Assembly (NCBI GenBank): GCA_963717255.1
Contig: CAVQVT010000001.1
Span: 124,001 to 188,000, forward strand
Length of the DNA stretch: 64,000 bases
Reading direction: 5' to 3'
From: CAIYQJ01 sp963717255
GTDB taxonomy: Bacteria; Chloroflexota; Limnocylindria; Limnocylindrales; CSP1-4
Under the pieces are notes generated by a model. The model was not told the DNA's origin, did not search any database, and saw nothing but the letters and a program-made list of their open reading frames with translations. The position numbers and the translations under genes were made by a program. This document shows, piece after piece, positions 37,396 through 46,296 of the stretch (position 1 is its first letter; each line of letters begins with the position of its first letter).

Positions 37396-38940
37396 TCACG
37401 CAGGCGCGAGCGTCGCGCAGTCGCGCGCATCTCCCGTGGTCACCTCGAACCACAGCGGGGTGCCGTTCCTGATCGCCGAACGCAGGCGCACGAGCGCCGA
37501 CCCGTCGAAGGTCCACTGCTGGGTCCACGTGCCGCCGATGGTGGTCACGAAGCCGGGCATCGCGAGGATCGTCGCGGCGGTCGCGCCACAGGCAGCTCCG
37601 GCAAGGATCCGTGCCGAGACGGAGACACCCGTCTTCAGGTGGTGCAGCGAGAAGGCCGACGTGGCCCATCCGGTCGGCGGGACCGCGAGGGCAGCGCGGC
37701 CCGAGAGGCCTGCGCCGGAGATCGTCGCGGCCCAGGAGACCGCCGCAGTCTGGGAGGTCGCTTGGCGACGGGCGAACGTGACGTCCACCGGGACACTGCT
37801 GCTGGTCGTCGTTCCGTCGCCGAGCTGTCCGCCCTTGTTCGAACCCCAGCACTGGATTCCGCCGCTGCCTGCGATCGCGCAGCCATAGTTAGAGAAGCCG
37901 TTGACCGCGATCGCCGTGACGCGGCTCGTGAGGCCCGAAACGTCGACCGGGGAGGGACTGTCGGTCGTCGTGCCGTCGCCGAGCTGGCCCCACCCGTTGG
38001 CGCCCCAGCACTCGACCCCGCCGTCCTTCGTGAGCACGCAGATGTGGGACTGGCCCGCGTTGATCGCGACGACCCGGTTGTCGAGGCCCTTCACCTCGAC
38101 CGGGGTGAGGCTGTTCTCCTTCGTGTCCTCCCAGAGCAGGCCGCCCTTGTTCGCGCCCCAGCACATGACCCCACCGCTCGCCGTGAGCGCGCACGCGTAG
38201 CCGTCACCCGCGGCGATCGCCGTCACCCCGCTCGAGAGACCAGCGACGTCGACCGGGACGGTGCTCTGGGACCGGGAGCCATTGCCGAGCTGGCCGTCAC
38301 CCCCGTACCCCCAGCACTTCACTCCGCCGCCGCTCGTGAGGGCGCACGTCTGGAAGCCACCTGTCACGATCGCGCTGACGCCGCTCGAGAGACCAACGAC
38401 GTCGACGGGGACGCTGCTCTGGGTCGTCGTCCCGTCGCCGAGCTGGCCACCTCCGTTGTTGCCCCAGCACGTGACTCCGCCGGCGCTCGTGATCGCGCAC
38501 GTGTGGCCGCCCCACCCGGCGGCGATCGCGCGAACCCCGGTAGAGAGGCCGACGACGTCGACCGGGACGGTGCTCTGCGTCGTGGTGTCGTCGCCGAGCT
38601 GGCCGGCCTCGTTGCTGCCCCAGCACTTGACCGCGCCGCCGCGCGTGACCGCGCACGTGTGGCCCTCTCCCGCGGCGACTGCGGCGACCCCGCTCGCGAG
38701 TCCGAGGACCGGTACGGGCGTCAACCTGTCGATCGTCGTTCCGTCGCCGAGCTGGCCGGAGTAGTTCGCTCCCCAGCACACGAGCCCGCCGCCGCTCGCG
38801 ATCGCACAGGCATGGTAGGACCCGGTAGCGATCGCGCTGATCGTGGGCACGGACGCGGCCACCGTGACGGCCGGTGGGATCGAGGTCGCCAGGAGTGCGG
38901 CAGCGGCGAGCCCTACCGTGACGGTCCGTAGCGTCCTCAT
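37396..38940 (-). CDS. Secreted RCC1-repeat protein
   Basis: 514 residues. Signal peptide (MRTLRTVTVGLAAAALLATS). Residues ~35-390 hold seven ~50-residue RCC1 (regulator of chromosome condensation) repeats of the form C-A-I/L-x-x-G-G-x-V-x-C-W-G-x-N-x-x-G-Q-L-G-D-G-T-T, predicting a seven-bladed beta-propeller. Each blade carries two Cys, suggesting disulfides outside the cell. A separate ~120-residue C-terminal beta domain follows (AAVSWAATISGAGLSG to WFEVTTGDARDCATLAPA). There is no anchor. It is likely a surface or exported binding protein. It shares its upstream element with neighbouring secreted proteins. Confidence 0.9.
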   Translation of the reverse strand: MRTLRTVTVGLAAAALLATSIPPAVTVAASVPTISAIATGSYHACAIASGGGLVCWGANYSGQLGDGTTIDRLTPVPVLGLASGVAAVAAGEGHTCAVTRGGAVKCWGSNEAGQLGDDTTTQSTVPVDVVGLSTGVRAIAAGWGGHTCAITSAGGVTCWGNNGGGQLGDGTTTQSSVPVDVVGLSSGVSAIVTGGFQTCALTSGGGVKCWGYGGDGQLGNGSRSQSTVPVDVAGLSSGVTAIAAGDGYACALTASGGVMCWGANKGGLLWEDTKENSLTPVEVKGLDNRVVAINAGQSHICVLTKDGGVECWGANGWGQLGDGTTTDSPSPVDVSGLTSRVTAIAVNGFSNYGCAIAGSGGIQCWGSNKGGQLGDGTTTSSSVPVDVTFARRQATSQTAAVSWAATISGAGLSGRAALAVPPTGWATSAFSLHHLKTGVSVSARILAGAACGATAATILAMPGFVTTIGGTWTQQWTFDGSALVRLRSAIRNGTPLWFEVTTGDARDCATLAPA

Positions 38941-39020
38941 GATGCCCTCACTGATGCGCTGCGAGCGGCTGGGTCCCACCGATGGCTCGGCGCGGTCCCC
39001 GGCGGAGACGACGGGCCGCG

Positions 39021-39050
39021 GGTTCCCTGCCCGCTGCGGCGGACTCTCTC
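39021..39050 (-). promoter_or_regulatory. Shared upstream element, copy A
   Basis: 80-110 nt before the RCC1-gene start. Sense core: GAGAGTCCGCCGCAGCGGG. Similarity to copy B extends downstream over another ~70 nt, including TCTCCGCCGGGGACCGCGC against TCTCCCCCGGGGGAGACCGCGC. CCCTGCC and GGCAGGG around the core can pair; copy B has CCTTGCC and GGCGAGG at the same places, which can also pair. Confidence 0.4.
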
Positions 39051-39113
39051 CTCCGAGGCAGGGCGCCACCAGTGCCGGTGGGCACCGCGATGGGCGTTGG
39101 ACGCGGAAGCGAC

Positions 39114-41969
39114 CTACGGCGCGGGCGTCAGGACGAGCCGGTCGATGCCGAGCGCGTAGCCGGTCGACGCCGCGTTCCGACCCGCGATGCGCACCTCGAT
39201 CCCGACGGCGCCCGGCCCGGCGACGGGCATCGGCAGAAGCCCGACGGCGTACGGGCCGGACACCCTGGGGGCATAGAGGTCGAACGTCGCCGGTGGGAAG
39301 CCGGGCACGGTGACGACGATCCGGCCGTAGTCGGGGCCCTTCGTGAGGAAGAGCGTGACCCCGTAGTCCCCGCCCACGCTCACGGGCGCGAAGACCGTCA
39401 TGCTCGTGGCGCCGGGCGGCGACCAGTACAGCTGCCCGTCGCCCCGCCACTCGGGGCCGTCGTCGGTGGGCCGGGCCAGTGTCGCGGGGGCGCGTCCTCC
39501 ATCGACGGCGGCGCTCCGGAGACGCTCGGCTTCGTGGACGGCCTGGACCGGCACCTGCTGCTCGAGCACGAGGAACGCGTCGACGTCGACACGGGCGGAC
39601 GAGCGCAGGGTGACGGTGAGCGTGTGTCGTGCTCCGGTGCTCCCAGCGGTCCGCCAGACGATGCGCCCGTCGGCGGGCGGCCGCGCGAACGTCGCGGTCC
39701 CCGCAGGGACGCCGTCGAGGCGCAGGGCGACGCTGCCACGTCCCTTCGCGGTCGACCCGACCAGCGCGACGGCGCTGCCGGTGAACCCCACGGAGGCCGA
39801 AGCCCCGGCCCGCGTCGCGACGAGGACGCTGCCGCCGATCGCGTCGCCATCGGCGACCTTCTTCCACGCGCCGGCGAGCGTGACCCGAGGGTCGCCCGAG
39901 TCGATGAGCCCGACGCGGTAGACCGGGCCCGCGCGCCACGGGCCCGCGTTGCCGGCCGCGTCCGTGGCCCGGACCCGGTACTGGTACCTGTTCCCGGTCG
40001 TCAGGTGCCGTCGGACGGTGGACCCGCCACCCGCGGCGACGGACGATGACGTCGGTGCGACGGTCCGCCACGGGCCGGCGTCGCGTGATTCCTGGAGCAC
40101 GTAGCGGATCGTCGGCGAGAGCGCGTCGACCCCCGCCCACTGCACCCGGGCTGCGCCGGCGCCCGCGCCGAGGACCGCGTCCTGGACGAAGGTGACGACC
40201 GGCGGGCTCACCTCGGGCGGCGTCCGGTCGATCCGCACCTCGGTCGACTGCCACGGACCGCGGACGCCTGACCTGTCGGTCGCGTACCAGCGGACCACGG
40301 TGCGGCCCTCCGTCTCGATGCCGAGGGCCGCGCGCGAACCGCTTCCATCGACGAGCGGGGCGTCCTGTCCGCGGACGATGACGCCGCCGTCGACGGCCGG
40401 GGAGGCCCAGTAGCGGATCTCACGGGTGCCGTCCGAGCCGGTCAGCATCACCTTGGCGGCCGACGTCCACCATCCGGCGGCGCCCTCCGGCGGCGTCACG
40501 ACCGCCGTCGCGGTCGGAAGAGTCGCCGGGGGCTTCGTGGAGGAGTCCGCCACACGGATCGTCGTGTTCGTGAATGCCTGGCCGGTGCAGTCCCGCGATC
40601 CCGCGCATCCGTCGGTCAGGGTGTCGAAGAAGACGCGGAAGACGACCCCCGCGACGTCGCCCGCCTTCAGACTGAAGTCGTGCGCGTCGTCGGCCGAGTC
40701 GAGCGGATGTCGAAGCTCGACGAGGTACGTGCCGTCGCCCATGCCCGATGCCGTCGTTCCGTCGGCCGTGCCCGGACTCGGGTGTCCCGGGTCGGCGTCC
40801 TCGGCGCTGCACAGGAAGGCGGACTGGACCCCCGCCGGGCACTCGGTGCGGAAGTCGTCGATCAGGTCCGCACCCGTCCCGCGAGCGTTCACGACGATGA
40901 CGTCGTCGCCCGGCTCGGACACCCCGTCCCCGTCGTTGTCGAAGTCGAGGCTGATCGTCGCAGCGGCGAACGGGCGGCCCATCCTGACGGCCACGTAGAG
41001 GTCGCGGTCATCGTTCATGACGTAGACGCCGACCGGCACCTTCCCGGGGCCGAGCGAGGTCGGGAGGTCCGCCGCGAGGTCGAGCCGCGCCGCGCCGTCC
41101 CACTCACCGGGCGCGTACCGGCCGTCGATCGTCGCGGTCCCGAACGCGGACCATGCGGTGTCCGCGCCGGTCACGGGCGTGAGCGTGGGGGTCGGGGCCG
41201 GGCTCGGCGCCGAGCTCGCCGTCGCGATGCGGATGTGGGCAAGGCTTGAGTCCGGGACCCGCGTATCGCCGGTGCACTCGGGCCACCCACAGTCGCTTCC
41301 CGAGGCCGAGCTGATCGCGCGCACGAAGAGGAAGAAGCCGAGCGTGTCCCCAGCACGCACGCTGAAGTCGTGGGTGTCGTCCGTGCTGTCGAGAGGATGG
41401 GACATCTCGATGAAGCTCGACCGGAGCGCCTCGCTCGTGAATCCCGCTGCGGCTCCGTCCTTCGTGCCAACGGACGCGAGGTGCTCGTCGGTGTCCTCGA
41501 CGCCGCAGAGCAGTGATGACTCGACGCCGGGCGGGCATCTCGTGCGGACGTCATCGTAGAACCAAGCCGTGCGAGCACCCGCGCGGACCGAGGAGACGAG
41601 CGCGTCGTCGCCTTCCTCGGGCCAGGCGCCGTCGTCGTCGTTGTCGAACTCGAGGTTCGCTCCGAAGGCCGAGTAGGAGCCCGGTGCCGTGACGGCGGCA
41701 TAGAGGGTGGTGGCGTCGTTCATGACGTAGAGGGTGGCGGGCACGGTGCCGCCGCCGTCGTGGTCGGGGACCGTCATGGAGAACGCCAGGCGGGATGCGC
41801 GGTCCCACTCGCCCGACCCGATCTCGCCGTCGATCCGGGCCGTCCCGAATGCCGACAGGGTCACGCCGTCGGCCCGAGCGGCCGGCGCGACATGCCCAAC
41901 GAAGACGAGGCCCGGCGCGATCGCGAGCCCCAGCGCGAGGACGATCGAACCGGTGATCGCGGGGTGCAT
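39114..41969 (-). CDS. Large secreted protein: two CBM9-like domains plus Ig/Fn3 region
   Basis: 951 residues. Signal peptide (SIVLALGLAIAPGLVFVGH). Two ~220-residue modules each open with SAFGTAxIDG-x7-GEWD and contain YVMND-x2-LY-AV, then N/L-EFDND/LDFDNDGDG and HPLDS-x-DD-HDFS, as in CBM9/DOMON-like sugar-binding domains with acidic metal-binding loops. A Ser/Pro/Thr linker joins them. Then come an Ig-like segment (RTVVRWYATDRSGVRGPW), an Fn3-like one (NRYQYRVRATDAAGNAGPW) and a C-terminal carbohydrate-module-like part (VHEAERL, DGQLYWSPPGATSMTVF). There is no catalytic motif and no anchor. It is likely a carbohydrate- or cell-wall-binding surface protein. Confidence 0.85.
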   Translation of the reverse strand: MHPAITGSIVLALGLAIAPGLVFVGHVAPAARADGVTLSAFGTARIDGEIGSGEWDRASRLAFSMTVPDHDGGGTVPATLYVMNDATTLYAAVTAPGSYSAFGANLEFDNDDDGAWPEEGDDALVSSVRAGARTAWFYDDVRTRCPPGVESSLLCGVEDTDEHLASVGTKDGAAAGFTSEALRSSFIEMSHPLDSTDDTHDFSVRAGDTLGFFLFVRAISSASGSDCGWPECTGDTRVPDSSLAHIRIATASSAPSPAPTPTLTPVTGADTAWSAFGTATIDGRYAPGEWDGAARLDLAADLPTSLGPGKVPVGVYVMNDDRDLYVAVRMGRPFAAATISLDFDNDGDGVSEPGDDVIVVNARGTGADLIDDFRTECPAGVQSAFLCSAEDADPGHPSPGTADGTTASGMGDGTYLVELRHPLDSADDAHDFSLKAGDVAGVVFRVFFDTLTDGCAGSRDCTGQAFTNTTIRVADSSTKPPATLPTATAVVTPPEGAAGWWTSAAKVMLTGSDGTREIRYWASPAVDGGVIVRGQDAPLVDGSGSRAALGIETEGRTVVRWYATDRSGVRGPWQSTEVRIDRTPPEVSPPVVTFVQDAVLGAGAGAARVQWAGVDALSPTIRYVLQESRDAGPWRTVAPTSSSVAAGGGSTVRRHLTTGNRYQYRVRATDAAGNAGPWRAGPVYRVGLIDSGDPRVTLAGAWKKVADGDAIGGSVLVATRAGASASVGFTGSAVALVGSTAKGRGSVALRLDGVPAGTATFARPPADGRIVWRTAGSTGARHTLTVTLRSSARVDVDAFLVLEQQVPVQAVHEAERLRSAAVDGGRAPATLARPTDDGPEWRGDGQLYWSPPGATSMTVFAPVSVGGDYGVTLFLTKGPDYGRIVVTVPGFPPATFDLYAPRVSGPYAVGLLPMPVAGPGAVGIEVRIAGRNAASTGYALGIDRLVLTPAP

Positions 41970-42050
41970 CCACGCCTCCAGGGGACGCCCACGGCGGGTC
42001 GGTTCTCCAGGTGGATCAGCGCGGTCTCCCCCGGGGGAGACCGGACCGCG

Positions 42051-42083
42051 CGTCCTCGCCCCGCTGTGTCGGACACTCTCGCC
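42051..42083 (-). promoter_or_regulatory. Shared upstream element, copy B
   Basis: 82-114 nt before the CBM9-like gene start. Sense core: GAGAGTGTCCGACACAGCGGGG, preceded upstream by GGCCCTTGCC as in copy C. A perfect stem GGTCTCCCCC/GGGGGAGACC follows downstream in the leader (42024-42043). Confidence 0.4.
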
Positions 42084-42254
42084 GATCCTCGGGTCCGGCA
42101 AGGGCCGAGCGTCACCCGGGACGCGGCGGCCACCAGGGTCGGGAGTCGCGGCTGGAGGCGAGGGCCGGTGTCGCTCGTGTCTCGGCGTGGTCCAGGCGGA
42201 CGTCCCCTGAGTCAGCCGCCGTCCGGCGGGGCTGGGCCCGGGGACCGTGGCGCG

Positions 42255-43799
42255 TCACCAGGGCAGCAGGCGTCCCGATCCCGTGTACACGCGGTCGAGC
42301 ACGACCCGCCCGGAAGCCGCGTCGAGCAGGTTCGGCTGGCTCGCTTCGAGGATGACCGTCGGGCGCATCCGCGCCTGGACGAGCGTCGGCCCGCGGAAGG
42401 TCAGCTCGAGGATGAGCCCCTCCTCGGTCTCCTCCGACCGCACGATGTCGAAGACGAAGTCGCCCAGGGCGTACCAGATCGGGCGGCCCTTGTAGACCTC
42501 CATCGCCGCGGCCCAGTGCGCATGGTTCCCGATGACGAGGTCGGCGCCGGCGTCGATCATCCGGTGCGCCCAGGACCGCTGCCCCGAGGTGGGCGTCGCC
42601 CGGTACTCGACGCCCCAGTGCGGGTAGACGATGACGACGTCGGCTCCGGCGCGGCGGGCGGCGCGGATGTCGGCGGCCGGGCCGGCGCCGGAGAGCCCGG
42701 CCGAGCCGGGCGTCGTCGCTCCGGCCGCGTATCTCGGCGCGATGGCGTCGTACGCGAGCACCGCGACGCGCACGTCTCCGACGGTGAACGTCGCAGGCGC
42801 GCGCGCCGCCTTCGACGTCGCGCCTGCTCCCGCATGGTCGATCCCCAGCCGGTCGAGCGCCGCGACGGTCTCCACGATGGCGCGCCGAGCGGCGTTGCCG
42901 ATGTGGTTGTTCGCGAGCGAGACGATGTCGATGCCCGCGTTCGCGAGGCCGACGAGCGACGCCTGGGTGAAGTTGAACGTGAGCCCGTCGGCGTGATACG
43001 TCGCATGGACCGGCGCCGGGCCCTCGAGGTTCACGATCGATCGGTCGGCCCCGGCCAGGAGCGCGCGGACGGAACCGGCGGCGGCCGTCCGCACCGCGAC
43101 CGGGAGGACCCATCCGAGCGGCGAGCAGCACCGGCGACCGACGATCCGGGCGGTGCCGCCGTCGAACGGGAAGTCCACGCCGTGTCCCGGCTGGACGATC
43201 GCGCGGCGGACGCCGCGGTCGAGCATCACGTCGCCGGCCGCCACGAACGTCCACAGGTCGGCTGGGTCGAAGGCGGCCGCACCCCCGTCCGCCGGGAGCT
43301 CGGCCATGAGCGGCCACGCGTCGAGGTCTCGGACGCGCCCGACCCCGAAGAGCGCACGCTTCCCCCACGCGAGCGCACGCACGCTCGGTCCCACCTGGGA
43401 TGCGCGCAGGATGCCGAGGCGGTCGCGGTGCGCCGCGAGATCCCGGGAGAGCACGTCCGGGCTTGCCGCGAGGACCAGGTGCCGCCCGTCGGTCGCGGCC
43501 AGGCCGAGGGCCAGGAGCACCGCGTCTGCGTCCGCGCTCACCAGCTCGAGGGCGCCATGGCGGCCCGAGCCGGCCAGGGCCGCCCGGAGGTCGTCGCGGT
43601 CCACCGCGGTGAGGGTGCTCCGGAAGTCCGCGACGACGACGAGGGGCACCGAGGCTGCGGCCGGGGCGGCCGGGGCTGCGTTCGCCGCGATCACGGGACC
43701 GGCCGGCGAGGCGCAGAGGGCGGCGACCGCGGCGACGAACGCGACGGCCAGGATCCGCGCGAGGCTTGGGCGGCGACCGGGCCTGACGGCTCGATGCAT
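42255..43799 (-). CDS. CapA-family (poly-gamma-glutamate capsule type) metallophosphoesterase-like protein
   Basis: 514 residues. Signal peptide at the N-terminus (ILAVAFVAAVAALCASPAG). An unassigned ~130-residue region precedes the CapA/PGA_cap domain, whose motifs are clear: FVAAGDVMLDRGV, SIVNLEGPAPV, IVSLANNHIGNAARRAIVET, IVYPHWGVEYRATP and VIGNHAHWAAAMEVYKGRPIWYALGDFVFD. CapA relatives act in poly-gamma-glutamate export or modification, but many bacteria use them in other envelope roles, and no capB/capC lies here. No frame break. The upstream 263 nt contain a short hairpin (GCATCA/TGATGC near 43888-43910). Confidence 0.88.
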   Translation of the reverse strand: MHRAVRPGRRPSLARILAVAFVAAVAALCASPAGPVIAANAAPAAPAAASVPLVVVADFRSTLTAVDRDDLRAALAGSGRHGALELVSADADAVLLALGLAATDGRHLVLAASPDVLSRDLAAHRDRLGILRASQVGPSVRALAWGKRALFGVGRVRDLDAWPLMAELPADGGAAAFDPADLWTFVAAGDVMLDRGVRRAIVQPGHGVDFPFDGGTARIVGRRCCSPLGWVLPVAVRTAAAGSVRALLAGADRSIVNLEGPAPVHATYHADGLTFNFTQASLVGLANAGIDIVSLANNHIGNAARRAIVETVAALDRLGIDHAGAGATSKAARAPATFTVGDVRVAVLAYDAIAPRYAAGATTPGSAGLSGAGPAADIRAARRAGADVVIVYPHWGVEYRATPTSGQRSWAHRMIDAGADLVIGNHAHWAAAMEVYKGRPIWYALGDFVFDIVRSEETEEGLILELTFRGPTLVQARMRPTVILEASQPNLLDAASGRVVLDRVYTGSGRLLPW

Positions 43800-44062
43800 G
43801 CGCCGATCGTGCCACGGCGGCCCCGGCTCTGCGGTCGTCCGGGCGAGCCGGGAGCGTCATCGCGCGGCAGGTCCGGCCCGCGATCCGCATCAGGTCATCC
43901 GGGTGATGCCAGGGTCCGCCGGAAGCGCTTCACTTGGCACGTGCAGAGGGTGCGCCGGCATACATCGGCCGTGGCCCGCGCGAGGGTCCGGTCGCCGCGA
44001 TCGCAGGCTTGACCCTGGCCGGCCGCCGGCGAGGCACCAGGGACAGCAGCAGGAGGATCCGC

Positions 44063-44494
44063 ATGACGCTCGGTCCGCTCGAGTACCTCGTCATCGGCTT
44101 CGACGGGGACAGGTTCGACGGGAGCATCGCCCGGGAGATCGAGAAGGTCGTCGACAAGGGGATCATCCGGCTCGTCGACGTCGTATTCATCACCCGGGAG
44201 GCGAACGGCGGCTCCATCATCGTCGAGCTCAGCAACACGGACGATCCGCGGTTCGCCTCGTTCGCGCCACTTCTCGCCCAGATGCGGGCGCTGTTCACGC
44301 CCGAGGACCTCGAGGCGATCGCCGACTCGCTGCCGCTCGGCAGCGCGGGGCTCGCCCTGCTCTTCGAGCACCGCTGGGCGGAGGACATCAAGGACGCGAT
44401 CGCCGCCGCGGGCGGCTTCCTCGTGCGCCGGGATGTCGTCCCGCCGGAGGTCCTTGCGGAGGTGAGCGCGGAGCTCGAGGCAGCCTCTGCGTAG
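44063..44494 (+). CDS. DUF6325-type protein
   Basis: 143 residues, soluble. MTLGPLEYLVIGFDGDRFDG at the start, then IAREIEKVVDKGIIRLVDVVFITREANGG and LFEHRWAEDIKDAIAAAGGFLV match the small DUF6325 (DUF1269-related) proteins. The ATG at 44063 with CAGGAGGA (44050-44057) decides the start. It heads a cluster with the SHOCT gene and a DUF1269-type gene. These three often occur together in high-GC bacteria; a role in membrane or stress homeostasis is a guess. Confidence 0.82.
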   Translation: MTLGPLEYLVIGFDGDRFDGSIAREIEKVVDKGIIRLVDVVFITREANGGSIIVELSNTDDPRFASFAPLLAQMRALFTPEDLEAIADSLPLGSAGLALLFEHRWAEDIKDAIAAAGGFLVRRDVVPPEVLAEVSAELEAASA

Positions 44495-44558
44495 CCGACC
44501 TGGCCCGGCCGCACGGCGCGACCACCCACACGCGACAGTCCCGAAGGGAGCACCCCAG

Positions 44559-44888
44559 ATGATGATGAGACGACGTGGCAGGCCCCTGGTCCGCATGGCG
44601 GCGACGACCGCGGTGGTCGCCGGCACGGCCGGTGCCGTCAGCCACCACCAGCAGCAGAAGTACGCGAACCAGGAAGCCGAGCAGCAGGCGCAGGCGCAGG
44701 CTGCCTACGAGGAAGGTGCGGCTGCCGCCCAGCAGCAGGCCGCCGCGGCCCCCGAGCCGGCGCCCGAGCCCGCGAGCGCCGGGATCGACATGGCCCAGCT
44801 CCAGCAGCTCGCCGACCTCCATACCGCGGGCGTCCTCACCGACGAGGAGTTCGCCGCAGCCAAGGCCAAGATCCTCGCCGGCGGCTGA
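44559..44888 (+). CDS. SHOCT-domain protein
   Basis: 109 residues. A basic N-terminus and a hydrophobic stretch (LVRMAATTAVVAGTAGAVS) could form a membrane segment. A Gln/Ala-rich linker follows (QQQ, AQAQAA). The C-terminal SHOCT motif is IDMAQLQQLADLHTAGVLTDEEFAAAKAKIL. Several ATGs in a row (44559, 44562, 44565) are possible starts; GAAGGGA lies upstream. It probably oligomerises or targets partners through SHOCT. Confidence 0.85.
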   Translation: MMMRRRGRPLVRMAATTAVVAGTAGAVSHHQQQKYANQEAEQQAQAQAAYEEGAAAAQQQAAAAPEPAPEPASAGIDMAQLQQLADLHTAGVLTDEEFAAAKAKILAGG

Positions 44889-44982
44889 GCCGGGGCCGGC
44901 GCCGGGGCATCCGATCCCGGCGCCGACGGCCGTCAGCGGCAGACGGGGAGACGCGGACAGAGGGACACCGAAGGAGATGACG

Positions 44983-45489
44983 ATGGCGGACCTGAGACTG
45001 GTCCTGGCGATCTACGGCGACGAGGCTGCGGCGGACGCCGCGGCCGCCTCGCTCATGGCCTGGGAGAAGGCCAACGACGTCGTGCACCGCCCCGTCGGTG
45101 TCCTCGTCGCGGACGACGCCGGCCGGATCAAGGAACACAAGCTCGGGCAGCGCAGCGGCAAGAAGGGCGCGGGCATCGGCCTCGTCCTCGCGGTCATCGC
45201 GCCGCCCACGCTGCTGGCGGGGATCGTCGGCGGCGGCATCCTCGGCCACTTCCATCACAAGGGCCTCGGGCTGACCGAGGCGGACCGCGAGCGCATCGCC
45301 GGGGAGCTCGCCGGCGGGAAGGCCGCGATCGGCGTCCTGGTCGAGACGGACGACGAGGCCGCGATGATCTCTCGCGAGCTCGCCGACCTGGGTGGGTCGC
45401 CGGAGGTCCACGAGGTGTCCGACGAGGCCCTCGAGGCCGTCGCGGCGGCCGCGCCGGCCGAGGCCGAGGCACCTGCCGCGGAGGCTTGA
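44983..45489 (+). CDS. DUF1269-type membrane-associated protein
   Basis: 168 residues. Starts MADLRLVLAIYGDEAAADAA, with RPVGVLVADDAGRIKEHKLGQRSGKKGAGIG, then a glycine-rich hydrophobic hairpin (VLAVIAPPTLLAGIVGGGILGHF) and IGVLVETDDEAAMISREL; the end is Ala/Glu-rich. The ATG at 44983 has AAGGAG at a good distance, better than 44977. It resembles the protein at 60506-61219 in layout (soluble ferredoxin-like halves around a short membrane hairpin). Confidence 0.82.
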   Translation: MADLRLVLAIYGDEAAADAAAASLMAWEKANDVVHRPVGVLVADDAGRIKEHKLGQRSGKKGAGIGLVLAVIAPPTLLAGIVGGGILGHFHHKGLGLTEADRERIAGELAGGKAAIGVLVETDDEAAMISRELADLGGSPEVHEVSDEALEAVAAAAPAEAEAPAAEA

Positions 45490-45561
45490 TCGACAGTCAG
45501 GCCGACGTCGACCCGGGATCGTTCGCTGCGGTCCCGGGGACGCCGGGTCACGGCGATCGTC

Positions 45562-46066
45562 TCAGGCAGCCTGCGGGCGTCCCTGCGACATGACGAGCTG
45601 CAGAAGGGCGAACGCGGCGTAGAACAGGGCGAGCGCGACGCCCGTGAGGTAGAGCGCCGGCTCCAGGTCCGGAACCAGGCCGAGCACCACGAGGATCAGC
45701 ACGATCGAGACGGAGGTCACGAGGAGCGTCGAGATGACCATCTGCCGCACGCGGACCGCCGGTGCGAAGGCACGCAGGAGTGCCCGATGCTCGGGGTTTC
45801 GGCTCGACCCGACGATCCACCCCCAGAAGAGCACGAGGTAGAGGAGGCTGCTCACCAGCCACAGCTCGTGCCCGGTGATCTCGTAGCGGCCGATCACGAC
45901 CGGAGCGATGGCGGCGACGACCACCATGAGACCGGTCCCCACCACGCCGCGGATGTACGAGAGGTCGAGACCTCGCTCGCGCCGCCGTCCCGGGTGCTGA
46001 TGAGCGCCCCGAAGCCGACGAAGACGCCGGCGATCCCGGCCAGCGAAGCGCAGCGGCGTCCTGCAT
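45562..46066 (-). CDS. Membrane protein, frame-broken
   Basis: About 167 residues and five hydrophobic helices once repaired: LAGIAGVFVGFGALIS, VVGTGLMVVVAAIAPVVIG, LWLVSSLLYLVLFWGWIVG, VISTLLVTSVSIVLILVVL and LYLTGVALALFYAAFALLQL. The C-terminal 125 residues are in one frame, while the N-terminal helix is in another; shifts are needed near 45975 and 46040. The ATG at 46066 with GAGGTGG upstream is the likely start. The family is not recognised. Confidence 0.6.
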
Positions 46067-46296
46067 GTCCCGCCACCTCGCGCGCGACGAATGACCCACC
46101 GTAGCCCTCGAACCATGCCTCCGCGGGCAGCGGGTCGGCGAGACCCGACCGGCGCACGACCCCCGACGCCGCCAGCGGAGGCGGTTTGTCGGGGCCGGGT
46201 GGGGGTGGGGTCGTCCACGGCGGCCCGCTGTTCGGGCGGGCGGCGGCCGCCGTCAACGGCTGCGGGTCCGCCCGGTCTGCGCCCGCGGCCGCCCGC

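Noticed and set aside
38965..41538. Plus-strand open frames antisense to the secreted-protein genes (for example 38982-40049 and 40426-40998)
   Set aside because: They are mirror frames of clearly coding minus-strand domains with signal peptides; their composition is Arg/Gly/Ala-biased.
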